Source: Streptomyces sp. RerS4 (GTDB lineage Bacteria; Actinomycetota; Actinomycetes; Streptomycetales; Streptomycetaceae). From it: DNA of 64,000 nucleotides. The number at the start of each line of letters is the position of its first letter. The stretch's first letter is position 1. Position numbers and translations under genes: made by a program. Of this stretch, positions 9,774 through 20,183 are shown piece by piece. Below the pieces are notes generated by a model. It was given only the letters and a program-made list of their open reading frames with translations, ran no database searches and was not told the DNA's origin. The stretch covers positions 310,001 through 374,000 of the forward strand of contig NZ_CP097322.1 of assembly GCF_023515955.1 (NCBI RefSeq), read 5' to 3'.

Positions 9774-11348
9774 CTACGGTCGGGGAGCGTCGGCGTCGGC
9801 CCGCGTGGCGGCTCGGTTGCGGAGGAGCTTCTTGTCCGGCTTGCCCGCGTCGGTCAGGGGTAGCGCGTCGACGAAGTCGATGCTCGCGGGCTCGTACATG
9901 GCGCCCTTCCTGGCCCTCACGACGGCACGCAGTTCCTCCTCGCCGACGTCGCCGCCCGGCGTACGGACCACCACCGCGTGGACGCGCTCCATGAGGTTGG
10001 CGTCCGGAACCCCGAGCACCGCGCTCTGCTGGACCTGCGGGTGGGAGTTCAGCACGTCTTCGAGTTCCGCCGTGTACACATGACCCCCGACCACCACGAT
10101 CATGTCCTTCAGCCGGTCCACGATGGTGATGTAGCCGTCCGGGTCGACGAAGCCGATGTCGCCGGTGTGCAGCCAGCCGTCGCGCAGCACCTCGGCGGTG
10201 AGGTCGGGCTGCTTCCAGTAGCCCTTCATCACGTGCGGGGAGCGTACGCAGATCTCGCCGTGTTCGCCCGTGGGCAGGTGCCGTCCGTCGGCGGCGAGGA
10301 CGGCGACCTCGACGCCGTCCATGGCCTTCCCGGCGGTGCGCAGCAGCTCCGGGCGTCGCGGATCGTGGTCCCGCGGGGAGAGCACGCTGATCCCGCCCGC
10401 TTCGTTCTGTCCGTAGAACTGGTTCAGTACGGGTCCGAAGCGCCGGACCGCCGCCGCGAGGCGGGCCGGGGAGGAGGCGCAGCCGCCGTAGGTGAGCATG
10501 CGCAGGCTGGAGGTGTCGGTGCGGTCGACGTCGGGGTGGTCCATCAGTTGGTAGAGGAGCGGCGGCAGCAGGAACATGTGGGTGACGCGCTCGCGCTCGA
10601 CGGCGGCGAGGACGGCGCCGGCGTCGAACTCGTCCAGGAGGACGACGGTGCCGCCCCGGTGCAGGGCGGCGTCCGCCATCAGACCCGCCGCATGCGCGAG
10701 GGTGGTGCACACCAGGGCGGTGACCTGCCCTTCGTCGGACCAGTCCGGTCCGATCGACACCCCCTGTTCGAAGGTCGTGCAGATGGCCTTGGGATGGCCG
10801 GTGGTGCCACCGGTGTGACGGATGGTGCAGATGTCCTGCGGCTGCGCCGACCCCCGCAGCACGTCGGTGGACTCCTCGGCGGCGAGCCGCACCAGGTCCA
10901 CCTCCGGGTCCGTGGCAGTGTCCGGGTCCGCGTCGGTGACCGGGCCGAGGAGCAGGACGCGCACCGGGGGTACCCGCCGGGCCAGGTCGGCGGCGCGCTC
11001 GCGGTGGGCGGGGTCGGCCAGCAGGACCTGGGTCTCGACGTCCCGGAGGATGTCGGCGTGCACATCGGCCGAGAGGCCGGCGTAGAGGTGGTTCACGGCG
11101 CAGCCGAGCAGCCCGGCGGCGTAGCGTGCCGCGATCGTCTCGGGAAGGTTGCCGGCGAGGAGGGTCACCGTCTGACCGCGCCTCACCCCCTGGGAGCGCA
11201 GCGCGCGGGCCATGGCGTGGACGAGGCCGCGTAGTTCGCCCGCGCTCACGCGCCGGTCCCGGTGTACGAGGGCCTCACGGTCGGGTTCCTTTTCCAGGGC
11301 GTCGAGGATCTCCTCGATGTGGCTGCGGAAGTGTGCGGTGGCGTCCAT
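9774..11348 (-). CDS. Acyl-CoA synthetase / AMP-dependent acid-CoA ligase
   Basis: 524 aa, ANL superfamily. Activates a carboxylic acid with ATP and transfers it to CoA. P-loop [12 protein letters not shown], adenylate motif [24 protein letters not shown], hinge [20 protein letters not shown] and the catalytic lysine region [16 protein letters not shown] at 11348 is chosen over 11360 because GGGGA lies five bases ahead. It diverges from an ACMSD-like amidohydrolase across a 260-base gap, suggesting joint control of a small-acid catabolic route; substrate unknown. It sits beside the NRPS cluster on the far side of a terminator, so I do not count it as part of the cluster. Confidence 0.88.
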   Translation of the reverse strand: MDATAHFRSHIEEILDALEKEPDREALVHRDRRVSAGELRGLVHAMARALRSQGVRRGQTVTLLAGNLPETIAARYAAGLLGCAVNHLYAGLSADVHADILRDVETQVLLADPAHRERAADLARRVPPVRVLLLGPVTDADPDTATDPEVDLVRLAAEESTDVLRGSAQPQDICTIRHTGGTTGHPKAICTTFEQGVSIGPDWSDEGQVTALVCTTLAHAAGLMADAALHRGGTVVLLDEFDAGAVLAAVERERVTHMFLLPPLLYQLMDHPDVDRTDTSSLRMLTYGGCASSPARLAAAVRRFGPVLNQFYGQNEAGGISVLSPRDHDPRRPELLRTAGKAMDGVEVAVLAADGRHLPTGEHGEICVRSPHVMKGYWKQPDLTAEVLRDGWLHTGDIGFVDPDGYITIVDRLKDMIVVVGGHVYTAELEDVLNSHPQVQQSAVLGVPDANLMERVHAVVVRTPGGDVGEEELRAVVRARKGAMYEPASIDFVDALPLTDAGKPDKKLLRNRAATRADADAPRP

Positions 11349-11607
11349 ACCGATCCCCATTGGTTGACTTGGGCAACGACCCGGAGGTTAACCGTCGATG
11401 ATCCACAAGCCCAAGTCGGGCGCCGACATCCAGCCAATGCCCGCCCGCACCCGCGCCCGCCCCGACGGCCCGTCGCTCCCTCCGTGAAGGGGCCGGACGG
11501 GTGGACCGGCCGCGGCGGCGTTCGCGTGCGCCGGCTGCCGTCGACGCCCGTGGAGTCTCATGGACTGCGGCCGCCCGGAAATCGGCGGGAAGAAGACGAG
11601 GACCGGC

Positions 11608-12546
11608 ATGAACGAAGACGGACGTATCGACGTCCATCAGCACGTGATCCCGCCCGACCGCGGCCGCGCGATCGCCGACCGCGCCGCTGCCCTGGGCTGG
11701 CCGGTGCCCGCCTGGGACCGGCAGAGCGCGATCGCGATGATGGACCGCCGTTCGATCGGAACCGGGATGCTCTCGTACGCCGCTCCGCTCGGGGCTCCCG
11801 ACGACCTCGACGGAGCCCGTGCCGCGGCCCGGGACGTGAACGAGTTCACCGCGGAGCTGGTAAAGGACCGGCCCGACCGGTTCGGCAACTTCGCCGTCCT
11901 CCCCCTGCCGGACGTGGACGGAGCGCTCGCCGAGGCCGCCCACGCCTTGGACGAGCTGGATGCCGACGGCGTGATGGTCTTGTCCAACGCCCACGGGCGC
12001 TACCTCGGAGACGCGGAGTTCGAGCCGCTCTGGGCCGAGCTGGACGCGCGCGCGGCGGTGGTCCTCGTCCACCCGACCGCGCCGTCCGGGGCGATGGTCC
12101 CGGGGCTGCCCAGCCCGCTGGTGGACTTCCCGTACGACACCGCCCGCACCGCCCTGCACCTGGCTGTCGCCGGTGTGCCCGGCAGGTATCCCGGGCTGAA
12201 GATGATCCTCCCCCACGCGGGTGGCTTCCTGCCGTACGCCGCCCACCGCTTCGCGGCCGCCGCTCGGCTGCGTCCCGGCACCACTCCCGAGGCCCTCTTG
12301 GCCGAGCTGCGGCGCTTCTACTTCGACACCGCGTTCTGCGCCGGCCCCGCCTCGCTGCCCTCACTCCTCGCCTTCGCCGAGCCCGGACACGTCCTGTACG
12401 GCAGCGACTTCCCCATGGTGCCCGAGGAGTGGTGCAGCGGTTACGACGACGGGCTGGACGGCTACCCGCACTGGGAAGACGGGCAGCTCCATGCGATCCA
12501 CCGAGGCAACGCCGAGTCCCTCTTCCCCCGTCTCTCCCGAGCCTGA
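11608..12546 (+). CDS. Amidohydrolase family protein, ACMSD/resorcylate decarboxylase-like
   Basis: 312 aa TIM-barrel metal enzyme of the amidohydrolase-2 type, which mostly decarboxylate aromatic or muconate acids. Metal ligands: HxH in IDVHQHVIP near residue 7, His in VVLVHPTAPSG, His in KMILPHAGGF and the terminal Asp in LYGSDFPMV. ATG at 11608 has GAGGA upstream; an in-frame ATG at 11560 is less likely because family members begin at the I-D-V-H-Q-H strand. Divergent from the acid-CoA ligase. It ends before a strong bidirectional hairpin. Substrate not assignable. Confidence 0.86.
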   Translation: MNEDGRIDVHQHVIPPDRGRAIADRAAALGWPVPAWDRQSAIAMMDRRSIGTGMLSYAAPLGAPDDLDGARAAARDVNEFTAELVKDRPDRFGNFAVLPLPDVDGALAEAAHALDELDADGVMVLSNAHGRYLGDAEFEPLWAELDARAAVVLVHPTAPSGAMVPGLPSPLVDFPYDTARTALHLAVAGVPGRYPGLKMILPHAGGFLPYAAHRFAAAARLRPGTTPEALLAELRRFYFDTAFCAGPASLPSLLAFAEPGHVLYGSDFPMVPEEWCSGYDDGLDGYPHWEDGQLHAIHRGNAESLFPRLSRA

Positions 12547-12664
12547 CCACTCTTCGGCCGTGGTCCGCCGCGCCCGGCTCCACGCCGCCACTCCCACGCC
12601 GCCGCGAGCCTGTCCCGCGCGGTGGAGTCACTGCGCACCACCCCCTGACCGCGGTTACGTGTGA

Positions 12665-12696
12665 GGGGACGGCACCGGATGTCCGCTGCCGTCCCC
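12665..12696. terminator. Bidirectional stem-loop terminator
   Basis: GGGGACGGCA and TGCCGTCCCC form a perfect ten-base-pair stem with a 12-base loop. It lies between the convergent amidohydrolase and sbnB genes, separating the NRPS operon from the catabolic pair. Confidence 0.75.
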
Positions 12697-12715
12697 CCAC
12701 GCTGTAAGGCCGGTG

Positions 12716-13717
12716 CTACCAGCGGGTGGTTTCCCCGATGAAGTCGGGGATGTCGACAGCGGTGCCCCGTCGGCGGGCCTCGGCCAGGACGTGGTGTCCC
12801 ACCGCCAGGTCGAGGATGCCGAGGCCGAAGGGCGAGAAGACGGTCGGCTTGGCCGGGTCCAGGGTGACCCGGCCCTGGAGCAGCGCGCCCAGCGTGCCGT
12901 CGATGAACGAGCGGCTGCCGGTGAGCTGTTCCGCCAGGTGGGGCGAGGTCTGCGCCTTGAGGCAGTGGTCGACGTCGTCCACCACGTTGTTCGTCTTCAG
13001 GAGCAGCTCGGGTTCCAGGTCGCGCAGCGAGACGTTGAGGACGACCTGTCCGGGGCGCAGCGGGGTGTCGCCGCTGACGTACGGCGTGGCCGCGGTCGTC
13101 GCGAAGACGACGAGGTCGCGGGTGAGGGCCTCGGGCAGGCTGCCGCCGGTGGCCGGCACGCCCAGGCGCTCGGTGGCGTGCGCGGTGAGGTGTCCCGCGC
13201 TGGTGGCGTCGAGGTCGTGGACGAGGACGTCCGCGATCCGTACGCCGTGGGCGTCCAGGTAGTCGAGGATGGTACGGGCGATCACCCCCGCGCCGATGAA
13301 GGAGACCCGCACCGGTCCGTCCGGCGGCAGCAGTTGGGCAGCGGCGACCGCCGCGGAGGCGGCCGTACGGGCCGCGCTGATACTGGCCGCCTCCAGGCAG
13401 GCGAGCGGGTAGCCGGTCGCGTAGTCGTTGAGCAGGAGGGTGGCCGAGGCCCGGGGCAGCCCCTGTCGGACGTTGTCGGGGAAGCTGGCGATCCACTTGA
13501 TGCCGATGGTGTCGACGTCGCCGCCCAGGTAGGAGGGCAGGGCGATGACCCGGGCGTTGGGCTTCTCGGGGAAACGCAGGAAGTAGCTGTCGGGGTTCAC
13601 CGACTGGCCCTTCTCATGGGCCACATAGGTCTCGGCGACGATGCGCAGGACGTCCTTGTGTGCTTCGCCGAGGATCGCGGACACCGCGGCGCCCGGAACG
13701 ACGCTGAAGTGGGGCAT
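12716..13717 (-). CDS. sbnB: N-((2S)-2-amino-2-carboxyethyl)-L-glutamate dehydrogenase, SbnB-like
   Basis: 333 aa, ornithine cyclodeaminase/mu-crystallin family. In siderophore and peptide pathways SbnB oxidatively splits the SbnA product to give L-2,3-diaminopropionate and 2-oxoglutarate with NAD+. Visible: IGIKWIASFPDNVRQGLPRA in the substrate half, the Rossmann motif VSFIGAGVIARTILDYL and the C-terminal PFGLGILDLAVGH. Its partner sbnA is 59 bases upstream, a pairing that is diagnostic for diaminopropionate supply. Last gene of the minus-strand NRPS operon, followed by a strong terminator. Plain ornithine cyclodeaminase is unlikely given the pairing. Confidence 0.9.
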   Translation of the reverse strand: MPHFSVVPGAAVSAILGEAHKDVLRIVAETYVAHEKGQSVNPDSYFLRFPEKPNARVIALPSYLGGDVDTIGIKWIASFPDNVRQGLPRASATLLLNDYATGYPLACLEAASISAARTAASAAVAAAQLLPPDGPVRVSFIGAGVIARTILDYLDAHGVRIADVLVHDLDATSAGHLTAHATERLGVPATGGSLPEALTRDLVVFATTAATPYVSGDTPLRPGQVVLNVSLRDLEPELLLKTNNVVDDVDHCLKAQTSPHLAEQLTGSRSFIDGTLGALLQGRVTLDPAKPTVFSPFGLGILDLAVGHHVLAEARRRGTAVDIPDFIGETTRW

Positions 13718-13776
13718 GGGTTCTGTGTTCCTGTTCCTTGATTCGTCTTGGGGGCGGAAACGGGCGGGGCGACCGG

Positions 13777-14757
13777 TCACCGCGCCGACAGGGTGGTGTC
13801 CAGCGAGGCCAGCTCGGCGTACTCGGTGTACCGGTCGGCGACCCAGGGGTCGGAGTAGACGGTGTCCAGGTACTTGTCGCCCATGTCGGGGGAGATCGCG
13901 GCGATCCGCGCTCCCGACGGCAGCGCCGGTCCGAGCTGCCGCACGGCGGCCAGGACCGTCCCGGTCGAGCCGCCCGGCAGCAGCCCGTAGCGGGCGGCGA
14001 CGAGCCGGCACATCGTGATGGCGTCGGCCTCCTCGATCAGCACCTTGTCGAAGGCGCCGGTGTCGCGGTAGATCTCCGGCCGCCGGCTGCTGCCCAGTCC
14101 CGGGATGAAGCGCGGCGCCGCCCGTCCGAAGGTGACCGACCCGACGGAGTCCACCGCGATGATCCGGGTGTGCGGGCTGTGGCGTGCGAAGTACTCGACG
14201 CATCCCATCAGCGTCCCGGTCGTACCCGCCCCGATGAACAGGGCGTCGATGTGACCGAGACCTTCGTGGAGCGCCCTGGCGGTCCAGTCGCGGTGGGCGC
14301 TCGCGTTCGCCGGGTTGGCGTACTGGTTGAGCCAGACCAGGTCCGCCTGCTCGGTGAGCCGCCGGCGGATGTGCTCGATCCTGGTCTGCAGGTAGCCGCC
14401 GTTGGCGTCCCGCTGGGTGACCTCGACCACCTCGGCGCCCAGGCTCTCCATCATCCGGATCGACTGCCGTGTCGCGTGGGGGTCGCTCACCACGGTCAGC
14501 GGGTACCCCTTGGCGGCGCACACGACGGCGAGGGCGACGCCGAGGTTGCCGGACGAGGACTCGATGACACGGGACCCCGGCCTCAGCGCACCGCTCTTCT
14601 CGGCGTCCTCGACCAGCGCCAAGGCCGTCTTGAGCTTGACGGAACCCGCCGGGTTCAGCCCCTCCAACTTGAGGAAGACCCGGGCGTCGTCGACGAAGCC
14701 GGGTAAGTGCAGGAACACGTCGTCCAGGACGATGTCTGCCGCACGCTCGTAGATCAT
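13777..14757 (-). CDS. sbnA: 2,3-diaminopropionate biosynthesis protein SbnA-like (PLP synthase)
   Basis: 326 aa, cysteine synthase fold-type II PLP enzyme. SbnA joins O-phosphoserine and glutamate to N-(2-amino-2-carboxyethyl)-glutamate, the substrate of SbnB. PLP lysine in NPAGSVKLKTA, asparagine loop ESSSGNLGVALA and phosphate-binding GAGTTGTLMG. Its ATG overlaps the stop of the preceding NRPS gene by four bases, so precursor supply is translationally coupled to the assembly line. A housekeeping O-acetylserine sulfhydrylase would not be expected here. Confidence 0.91.
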   Translation of the reverse strand: MIYERAADIVLDDVFLHLPGFVDDARVFLKLEGLNPAGSVKLKTALALVEDAEKSGALRPGSRVIESSSGNLGVALAVVCAAKGYPLTVVSDPHATRQSIRMMESLGAEVVEVTQRDANGGYLQTRIEHIRRRLTEQADLVWLNQYANPANASAHRDWTARALHEGLGHIDALFIGAGTTGTLMGCVEYFARHSPHTRIIAVDSVGSVTFGRAAPRFIPGLGSSRRPEIYRDTGAFDKVLIEEADAITMCRLVAARYGLLPGGSTGTVLAAVRQLGPALPSGARIAAISPDMGDKYLDTVYSDPWVADRYTEYAELASLDTTLSAR

Positions 14758-17700
14758 GACCGACGTCCTCCCTGGCCCGTGCCCGCGGCGGCCGCGGCGA
14801 GGTGCTTCTCGACGACGGCCGCGATCCGGGACAGCGGCTCCGGGTCCGCCATGTCCAGATGGGCGCAGTCGACGTCGTGGTTCTCGATCCGGTTCACGTA
14901 CGGACGCCAGCGCTCCGCGAGCGTGGCCGCCCCGGGCTCCGAGCCCGCGGTGAAGAACAGCAGATCACCGTCGAAGGGGGCGGCGGGCGGTTCCGATCCG
15001 ATGCCGGCCGCGTTGCGGTACACCTCGAAGAGGGCCCGGAGCGTGGTCTCGTCCAGGCCGGAGAGGGCGGAGCCGCTCTCGGCGACCACCGAGGCCAACG
15101 GCGAGCCGCTGTCGGCGAGCACGGCGCGCAGCCGGTCGAAGGTCGGCGGCCCCTCCGTCCCCAGAACGGTCTGGTCGAGCCCGAGTTCGTAGAGGATGTA
15201 CGAGACGAACTCCTCCTCGCCGGCCCGCGCCCCTTCGGCGGCCTCCGGGTGCGCGTCCATGACCGCCAGCAGGGCGACCTCCTGGCCCTGCCGGCGCAGT
15301 CGCACCGCGACCTCGTGGGCGATGCGGCCGCCCCACGACCAGCCGAGCAGATGGTAGGGGCCTTCCGGCTGCACCGAGCGGATCTGCTCGACGTAGTCCG
15401 CGGCCATCTCGGCCGTGCTGCGCGGCGCCAGGTCGGGGCGGGTGATCCCGCGGGCCTGGATGCCGTAGAGCGGCCGGTCGGCGTCGATCATCTGGACGAG
15501 CCGCGCGTAGGGCCAGGCCAGTCCGCCCGCCGGGTGGACGCAGAAGAGCGGCGGGCGGCTGCCCGTCGAGCGCAGGGGCAGCAGTACGCCGAGCCCCGCC
15601 TCCAGGTCCTCCACCCCCAGCTTGGGACCGAGGGCCGCGACGGTCGGCGCCTCGAAGAGCGCGCGGACCGGCAGTTCCACGTCCAGCACCGCGCGGATGC
15701 GCGACGCCAGCCGGATCGCCAGCAGGGAGTTGCCGCCGAGGTCGAAGAAGCTGTCGTCGATGCGGACCCGCTCGATGCCGAGGACCTCGGCGAACAGGCC
15801 GCACAGGGTCGTCTCCCGCTCGGTGCGGGGCTCCCTGCCGGCGCTGTCTCCCCCCAGGTCCGGGGCGGGCAGGGCCTTGCGGTCCAGCTTCCCGTTCGGG
15901 GTCAGGGGCAGGCTGTCCAGTACGACGACGGCGCTCGGCACCATGTGGTCCGGCAGCGACCGCGCGACATGGCGGCGCAGCGATACCGCGAGTTCCCCGG
16001 TACGGCGGGCCCGCGTCGGATCGTTGACGGCCGCCTGCCAGGGCCGGCCGGTGGCGGGCGGGAGGTACACGTCGGCCAGGGGCAGTGTCGGAACGTCCGC
16101 GCGGCCGACCGCCTCCGGGGCCTCCCGCTCCCCGGCGACCTCTCGCGTCGGCGGGTACGTACCGGTCGGCAGCACGACGGCGTCGAACGCGTCGATGGCG
16201 CCCGGTGACCAGGTGGTGTGCACCGTACGTCCGCCTTCGCGGCCCCAGGCGTGCAGCGCCTCGGGGTCCACCGCGTGGCCGGGAACGTGTGCCGACAGCG
16301 CCCGCACGTCGGCGAGCGGCGCTCCCTTGGCCAGGGCCTCGGCCGCGGCGACCTCACCGGTGAGGCGGGCGTTGGGGATCCCGGTGAGGCGTACGGGGCC
16401 GTCCTGTTCCCGGAGGCGCGCGTCGAGGGCGCCGAGGTCGGTGAGGCCCTCGGCGGCGCCCCAGGCGAGTTCCGGCAGGGCGGCGTAGGACTGCGCCGTC
16501 ACGGGTGCCTTGTGGAGCACCACCTCGTAACGGTGGCGGGTCAGCTCGTTGTGCGGGGCGCCCTGCTTGAGCCGGATGTCGACCGCGCCGATCGTCCCGC
16601 CGCTCTCGGCGGCCAGCGTGGTGAAGAAGTCGGGCTCGACGACCAGTTCGCGCTCCAGGAGCGTGGCGCGCTCGACCGCCGTGGCCAGGGCCCCGGTTTC
16701 CCGCGGACCGTTCTCGGCGCGGCCCGCCTGGATCGCCGTGTGGAAGGCGCGCAGGGTCCGGGCCCGGCGCACGTCACCGATGAAGATCCGGCCGCCGGGC
16801 ACCAGCAGGCCCATGGCCTGCTCGATGACCCGCCGCAGGTAGGCGCCGTTGGGGAAGTACTGCGCCACGGAGTTGATCACCACGGTGTCGTAGTGTCCGG
16901 CGGGCAGTCCGTCCGTGACGTGCGCGGGTTGGCTGCGCAGCCGAACCTTGTCGGTGAGGCCCTCCCGGCGGATGTGGGCCTCCAGCAGCAAGATCGCCGT
17001 GGGGGAAAGGTCGATGCCCGCGTACTCGTCGACGAAGTCCACCACCTTCGCCAGCAGGAGGCCCGAGCCGACGCCGATCTCCAGCACGCGGGACGGCCCG
17101 GTCTCAAGGATCCGGCGGACCACCTCGGCGCGCCACTGGCGCATCTCCTCCAGGGGGATGGGATCGCCGGTGTAGCTGGAGTCCCAGCCGCCGAAGTCCT
17201 CGCCGAAGGGGATGTCGCGTGATTCCTCGACGTCGATCGACTCGTGGACCTCAAGCCATTCGGCGAGTTGACGGCCGGTCATGGAGGCTTCGTCGGAGCT
17301 CTGTCGCCCGACATCGGCACGCGCGGCGCCATCGCCGGCAGTGCCGTCCGCGCCTTCGGCGGCCGGCACGACGTAGGCGACGACCTGGAGGCCGCCCAGC
17401 CGGTCCTCGCGGGTGACCACCGCGCCGCGGGCCACGGCCGGGTGCCGCTGCACGACGGACTCGATCTCGCCGAGCTCGACGCGGAAGCCCCGGATCTTCA
17501 CCTGGTCGTCGGCCCGGCCGATGTACTCCAACTTCCCGTCGTCCAGCCGCCGCACGAGGTCGCCCGTGCGGTACATCCGCTCTCCGGGAGCCCCGAACGG
17601 GCAGGGCAGGAACCGCTCCGCGGTGAGGCCGGGACGGCCCAGGTAGCCCCGGGCGAGCCCGTCACCGGCGAGGAACAGCTCGCCCACGACGCCGCTGGGG

Positions 17701-20183
17701 GTCGGGGTAAGGGACGCGTCCAGGACGTACGCACGCGTGTTCCACACCGGGTCCCCGATGATCCGCGGCGCCTCCCCCTCCCGGCGGTCCGCCAGGCGGT
17801 GGTACACGGCGTCGACCGTGTACTCGGTCGGACCGTAGAAGTCGTACGCGGCCAGGCCCTCCGCGCCGGCCAGCTCGGCCCGCAGCGGTTCCCGCATCGC
17901 CTCGCCGCCGACCACCAGTACCGCGGGGCGGGCCGGGCCGGTCAGCAGCCCGGCCTCGACCAGTTGCTCGGCGAACGACGGCGTCACGTCGACCACGTCG
18001 ATACGGGCCCTCGTCACGTAGTCCAGGAACAGGACGGGGTCGTACCGGCTCTCGTCGTCGAGCACGTGCAGTTCGTGCCCGTCCAGCATCCACAGCAGCC
18101 CGGCCACCGAGGCGTCGAAGGAGATCGACGCGGCGAGCGCCACCCGGAACCTCTCCCTGCCCGCCCGCGCCGTCTGCGGCCGGTAGAGCTCGGCCCGGTG
18201 GTCGTGGAAGAGGTTCACCGCGCTCCGGTGCTGGACCCCCACTCCCTTCGGCACTCCCGTGGACCCCGAGGTGTAGATGACCCACGCCAGGTTCTCCGGG
18301 TCCAGCGGCGCGGTCCGCTCCTCGTCGCGCAGGTTCTCGTCCGACAGTGCGGCAAGGGCGGACGCCGAGGCGTCGTCGTCCAGCAGCAGCAAGGGCACGC
18401 CCTCGGGCAGTGCCCCGGCGGTCGCGCCGGTCGCGAGGACCAGCACGGGGTCCGCGTCGGTCACCAGGTGCGCGATCCGGGCGGCCGGGTAGTCGGGGTC
18501 GATCGGTACGTACGCCGCGCCGGACTTCAGTACCGCCAGCACCGCGACCACCAGGTCCGTCGACCGGGGCAGGGCGAGCCCCACCAGTCGCTCGGGGCCG
18601 GCCCCGCGCTCGACGAGCAGGCGGGCGAGTCGGTTGGCCCGCCCGTCCAGCTCCGCGAAGGTCAGTTCCGTACCCGAGGCGACGGTGGCGACGGCGTCGG
18701 GGGTCAGCGCCGCCCGGGCCTCGAACAGCTCCACCAGGGTGGTGCGCGGGACGGGGCGGGTCGTGTCGTTGAACCGTTCCAGTACGCGTTCGCGCTCTTC
18801 GCGACCCAGCACGTCGACGGCGGACAACGACTGCCCGGGGTCGTCGGCGACCGCCTCGACGACGCGCACCAGCCAGCCGAGCAGGCGCTCTGCGGTGTCC
18901 CGGTCGACGACGTCTTCCTGGTGGTCGAGCCGCAGGGTGAGGGAGGCGCCGGGGAAGACCGTCAGCCCGAGCGGATAGTGCGTGGCGTCGATGCTGTAGG
19001 CGTCGGCGACACGGACCCGACCCGCGTCGTCCCGGTCGCCGCCGCGGTCACCGCCCTGGTCGCCGCCCTGCCCGTCGGCGTGCTCGGTCTCCGGTTCGGT
19101 GGGGTAGTTCTGGAAGACCATCAGCGTGTCGAACAGCGTGCCGGCGCCGGCCTCCTGCTGGATGTCGGTCAGGCCCAGGTTCTGGTGCGGGAGCAGCCGC
19201 CCCTGATCGCTCTGGAGCGCCCCGAGCAGTTCGACCAGCGGTGCGTGCGGCCGTACCCGCAGCCGGGCCGGCAGGGTGTTGATCAGGAGTCCGATCATCC
19301 GCTCGACACCCGGGATTTCGGCCGGCCGTCCCGACACCGTCACACCGAACACGATGTCCTCGCGTCCGGTGAGCCGGGCGAGGGCCATGGCCCAGGCGCC
19401 CTGGACGGCGGTGTTCAGGGTGAGGCCGTGCGCGCGGAGGCGCCGGGTCAGCCGCTCCGTCACCTCGACGCCGAGAGCGCGCTCGACCGTCGCGGGCATG
19501 CTCGGCAGGCGGCCGGCGCGCGGCGGCACCACGAGCGTGCCCTCGTCGAGCCCGGCGAGCGCCTCCTTCCAGGCGCCGCGCGCGGCGTCCCGGTCGTGTC
19601 CGGCGAGCCACGTCAGGTAGTTCTTGTACGGGACCGCGGGCGGGAGCCCGGACGCGTCCCCGTCCTGCCGGTACAGCGTCATCAGTTCGCTGATCAGCAG
19701 CGGTATGGACCAGCCGTCGAGCAGGATGTGGTGATGGGTCATCACCAGGCGCCCGCCGCGCTCCGCGTGCCGGATCAGCATGAAGCGCAGCAGCGGCGGA
19801 CGGGCCAGGTCGAACCGGTCCACCTGGTCCTCGGCCATCAGCCGGGCGATCCGCGCGTCGCGCTCGGCCTCGGGCAGGTCGTGGAAATCGAAGTCCCGCA
19901 GCAGGACGTCCACCCGCGCGGGGATCAGCTGCACCGGGGCGCCCTTGCGGGTCCGCGTCCGGAAGCATGCCCGCAGGTTGGCGTGGCGCTCGAAGAGCGC
20001 GGCGATCGCCGTGCGCATCCTCGCGGCGTCCACCTCGCCCTCCAGCTCGATCACCATCTGCGGCATGTAGACGTCGACCGACTGCTTGTCGTAGAGGGAG
20101 TGGAAGAGCATGCCCTCCTGCAGCGGTGCGAGCGGGAGGATGTCGGTCAGGGCGGCTTTGTCAGCGGAGGTGTCAGTAGTCAT
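14754..20183 (-). CDS. Nonribosomal peptide synthetase, C-A(N-MT)-T-TE, terminating module
   Basis: 1809 aa. Domains: condensation (about 10-440; HHILLDG near 152), adenylation (about 465-960 plus 1380-1440; A3 YTSGSTGVPKG near 639, A8 QVKIRGFRVELGE near 898), an N-methyltransferase inserted before A9-A10 (SAM motif VLEIGVGSG near 1034; NSVAQYFPNGAYL), A10 LTPNGKLDRKALP near 1434, carrier Ser in DLGGNSLLAIRL near 1485, and a thioesterase with GWSWGG near 1614. Specificity residues by alignment to GrsA read D-A-A-D-V-G-F-V-D-K; Asp at position 278 fits a basic residue such as diaminopropionate (inference). ATG overlaps the upstream NRPS stop by 11 bases. The TE should release or cyclise the product. 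Confidence 0.93.
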   Translation of the reverse strand: MTTDTSADKAALTDILPLAPLQEGMLFHSLYDKQSVDVYMPQMVIELEGEVDAARMRTAIAALFERHANLRACFRTRTRKGAPVQLIPARVDVLLRDFDFHDLPEAERDARIARLMAEDQVDRFDLARPPLLRFMLIRHAERGGRLVMTHHHILLDGWSIPLLISELMTLYRQDGDASGLPPAVPYKNYLTWLAGHDRDAARGAWKEALAGLDEGTLVVPPRAGRLPSMPATVERALGVEVTERLTRRLRAHGLTLNTAVQGAWAMALARLTGREDIVFGVTVSGRPAEIPGVERMIGLLINTLPARLRVRPHAPLVELLGALQSDQGRLLPHQNLGLTDIQQEAGAGTLFDTLMVFQNYPTEPETEHADGQGGDQGGDRGGDRDDAGRVRVADAYSIDATHYPLGLTVFPGASLTLRLDHQEDVVDRDTAERLLGWLVRVVEAVADDPGQSLSAVDVLGREERERVLERFNDTTRPVPRTTLVELFEARAALTPDAVATVASGTELTFAELDGRANRLARLLVERGAGPERLVGLALPRSTDLVVAVLAVLKSGAAYVPIDPDYPAARIAHLVTDADPVLVLATGATAGALPEGVPLLLLDDDASASALAALSDENLRDEERTAPLDPENLAWVIYTSGSTGVPKGVGVQHRSAVNLFHDHRAELYRPQTARAGRERFRVALAASISFDASVAGLLWMLDGHELHVLDDESRYDPVLFLDYVTRARIDVVDVTPSFAEQLVEAGLLTGPARPAVLVVGGEAMREPLRAELAGAEGLAAYDFYGPTEYTVDAVYHRLADRREGEAPRIIGDPVWNTRAYVLDASLTPTPSGVVGELFLAGDGLARGYLGRPGLTAERFLPCPFGAPGERMYRTGDLVRRLDDGKLEYIGRADDQVKIRGFRVELGEIESVVQRHPAVARGAVVTREDRLGGLQVVAYVVPAAEGADGTAGDGAARADVGRQSSDEASMTGRQLAEWLEVHESIDVEESRDIPFGEDFGGWDSSYTGDPIPLEEMRQWRAEVVRRILETGPSRVLEIGVGSGLLLAKVVDFVDEYAGIDLSPTAILLLEAHIRREGLTDKVRLRSQPAHVTDGLPAGHYDTVVINSVAQYFPNGAYLRRVIEQAMGLLVPGGRIFIGDVRRARTLRAFHTAIQAGRAENGPRETGALATAVERATLLERELVVEPDFFTTLAAESGGTIGAVDIRLKQGAPHNELTRHRYEVVLHKAPVTAQSYAALPELAWGAAEGLTDLGALDARLREQDGPVRLTGIPNARLTGEVAAAEALAKGAPLADVRALSAHVPGHAVDPEALHAWGREGGRTVHTTWSPGAIDAFDAVVLPTGTYPPTREVAGEREAPEAVGRADVPTLPLADVYLPPATGRPWQAAVNDPTRARRTGELAVSLRRHVARSLPDHMVPSAVVVLDSLPLTPNGKLDRKALPAPDLGGDSAGREPRTERETTLCGLFAEVLGIERVRIDDSFFDLGGNSLLAIRLASRIRAVLDVELPVRALFEAPTVAALGPKLGVEDLEAGLGVLLPLRSTGSRPPLFCVHPAGGLAWPYARLVQMIDADRPLYGIQARGITRPDLAPRSTAEMAADYVEQIRSVQPEGPYHLLGWSWGGRIAHEVAVRLRRQGQEVALLAVMDAHPEAAEGARAGEEEFVSYILYELGLDQTVLGTEGPPTFDRLRAVLADSGSPLASVVAESGSALSGLDETTLRALFEVYRNAAGIGSEPPAAPFDGDLLFFTAGSEPGAATLAERWRPYVNRIENHDVDCAHLDMADPEPLSRIAAVVEKHLAAAAAGTGQGGRRS

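Noticed and set aside
12716..14757. Reading sbnA/sbnB as a staphyloferrin B-like siderophore locus
   Set aside because: No IucA/IucC-type synthetase, decarboxylase, citrate synthase, siderophore receptor or iron box is present; the pair is coupled to NRPS genes instead.
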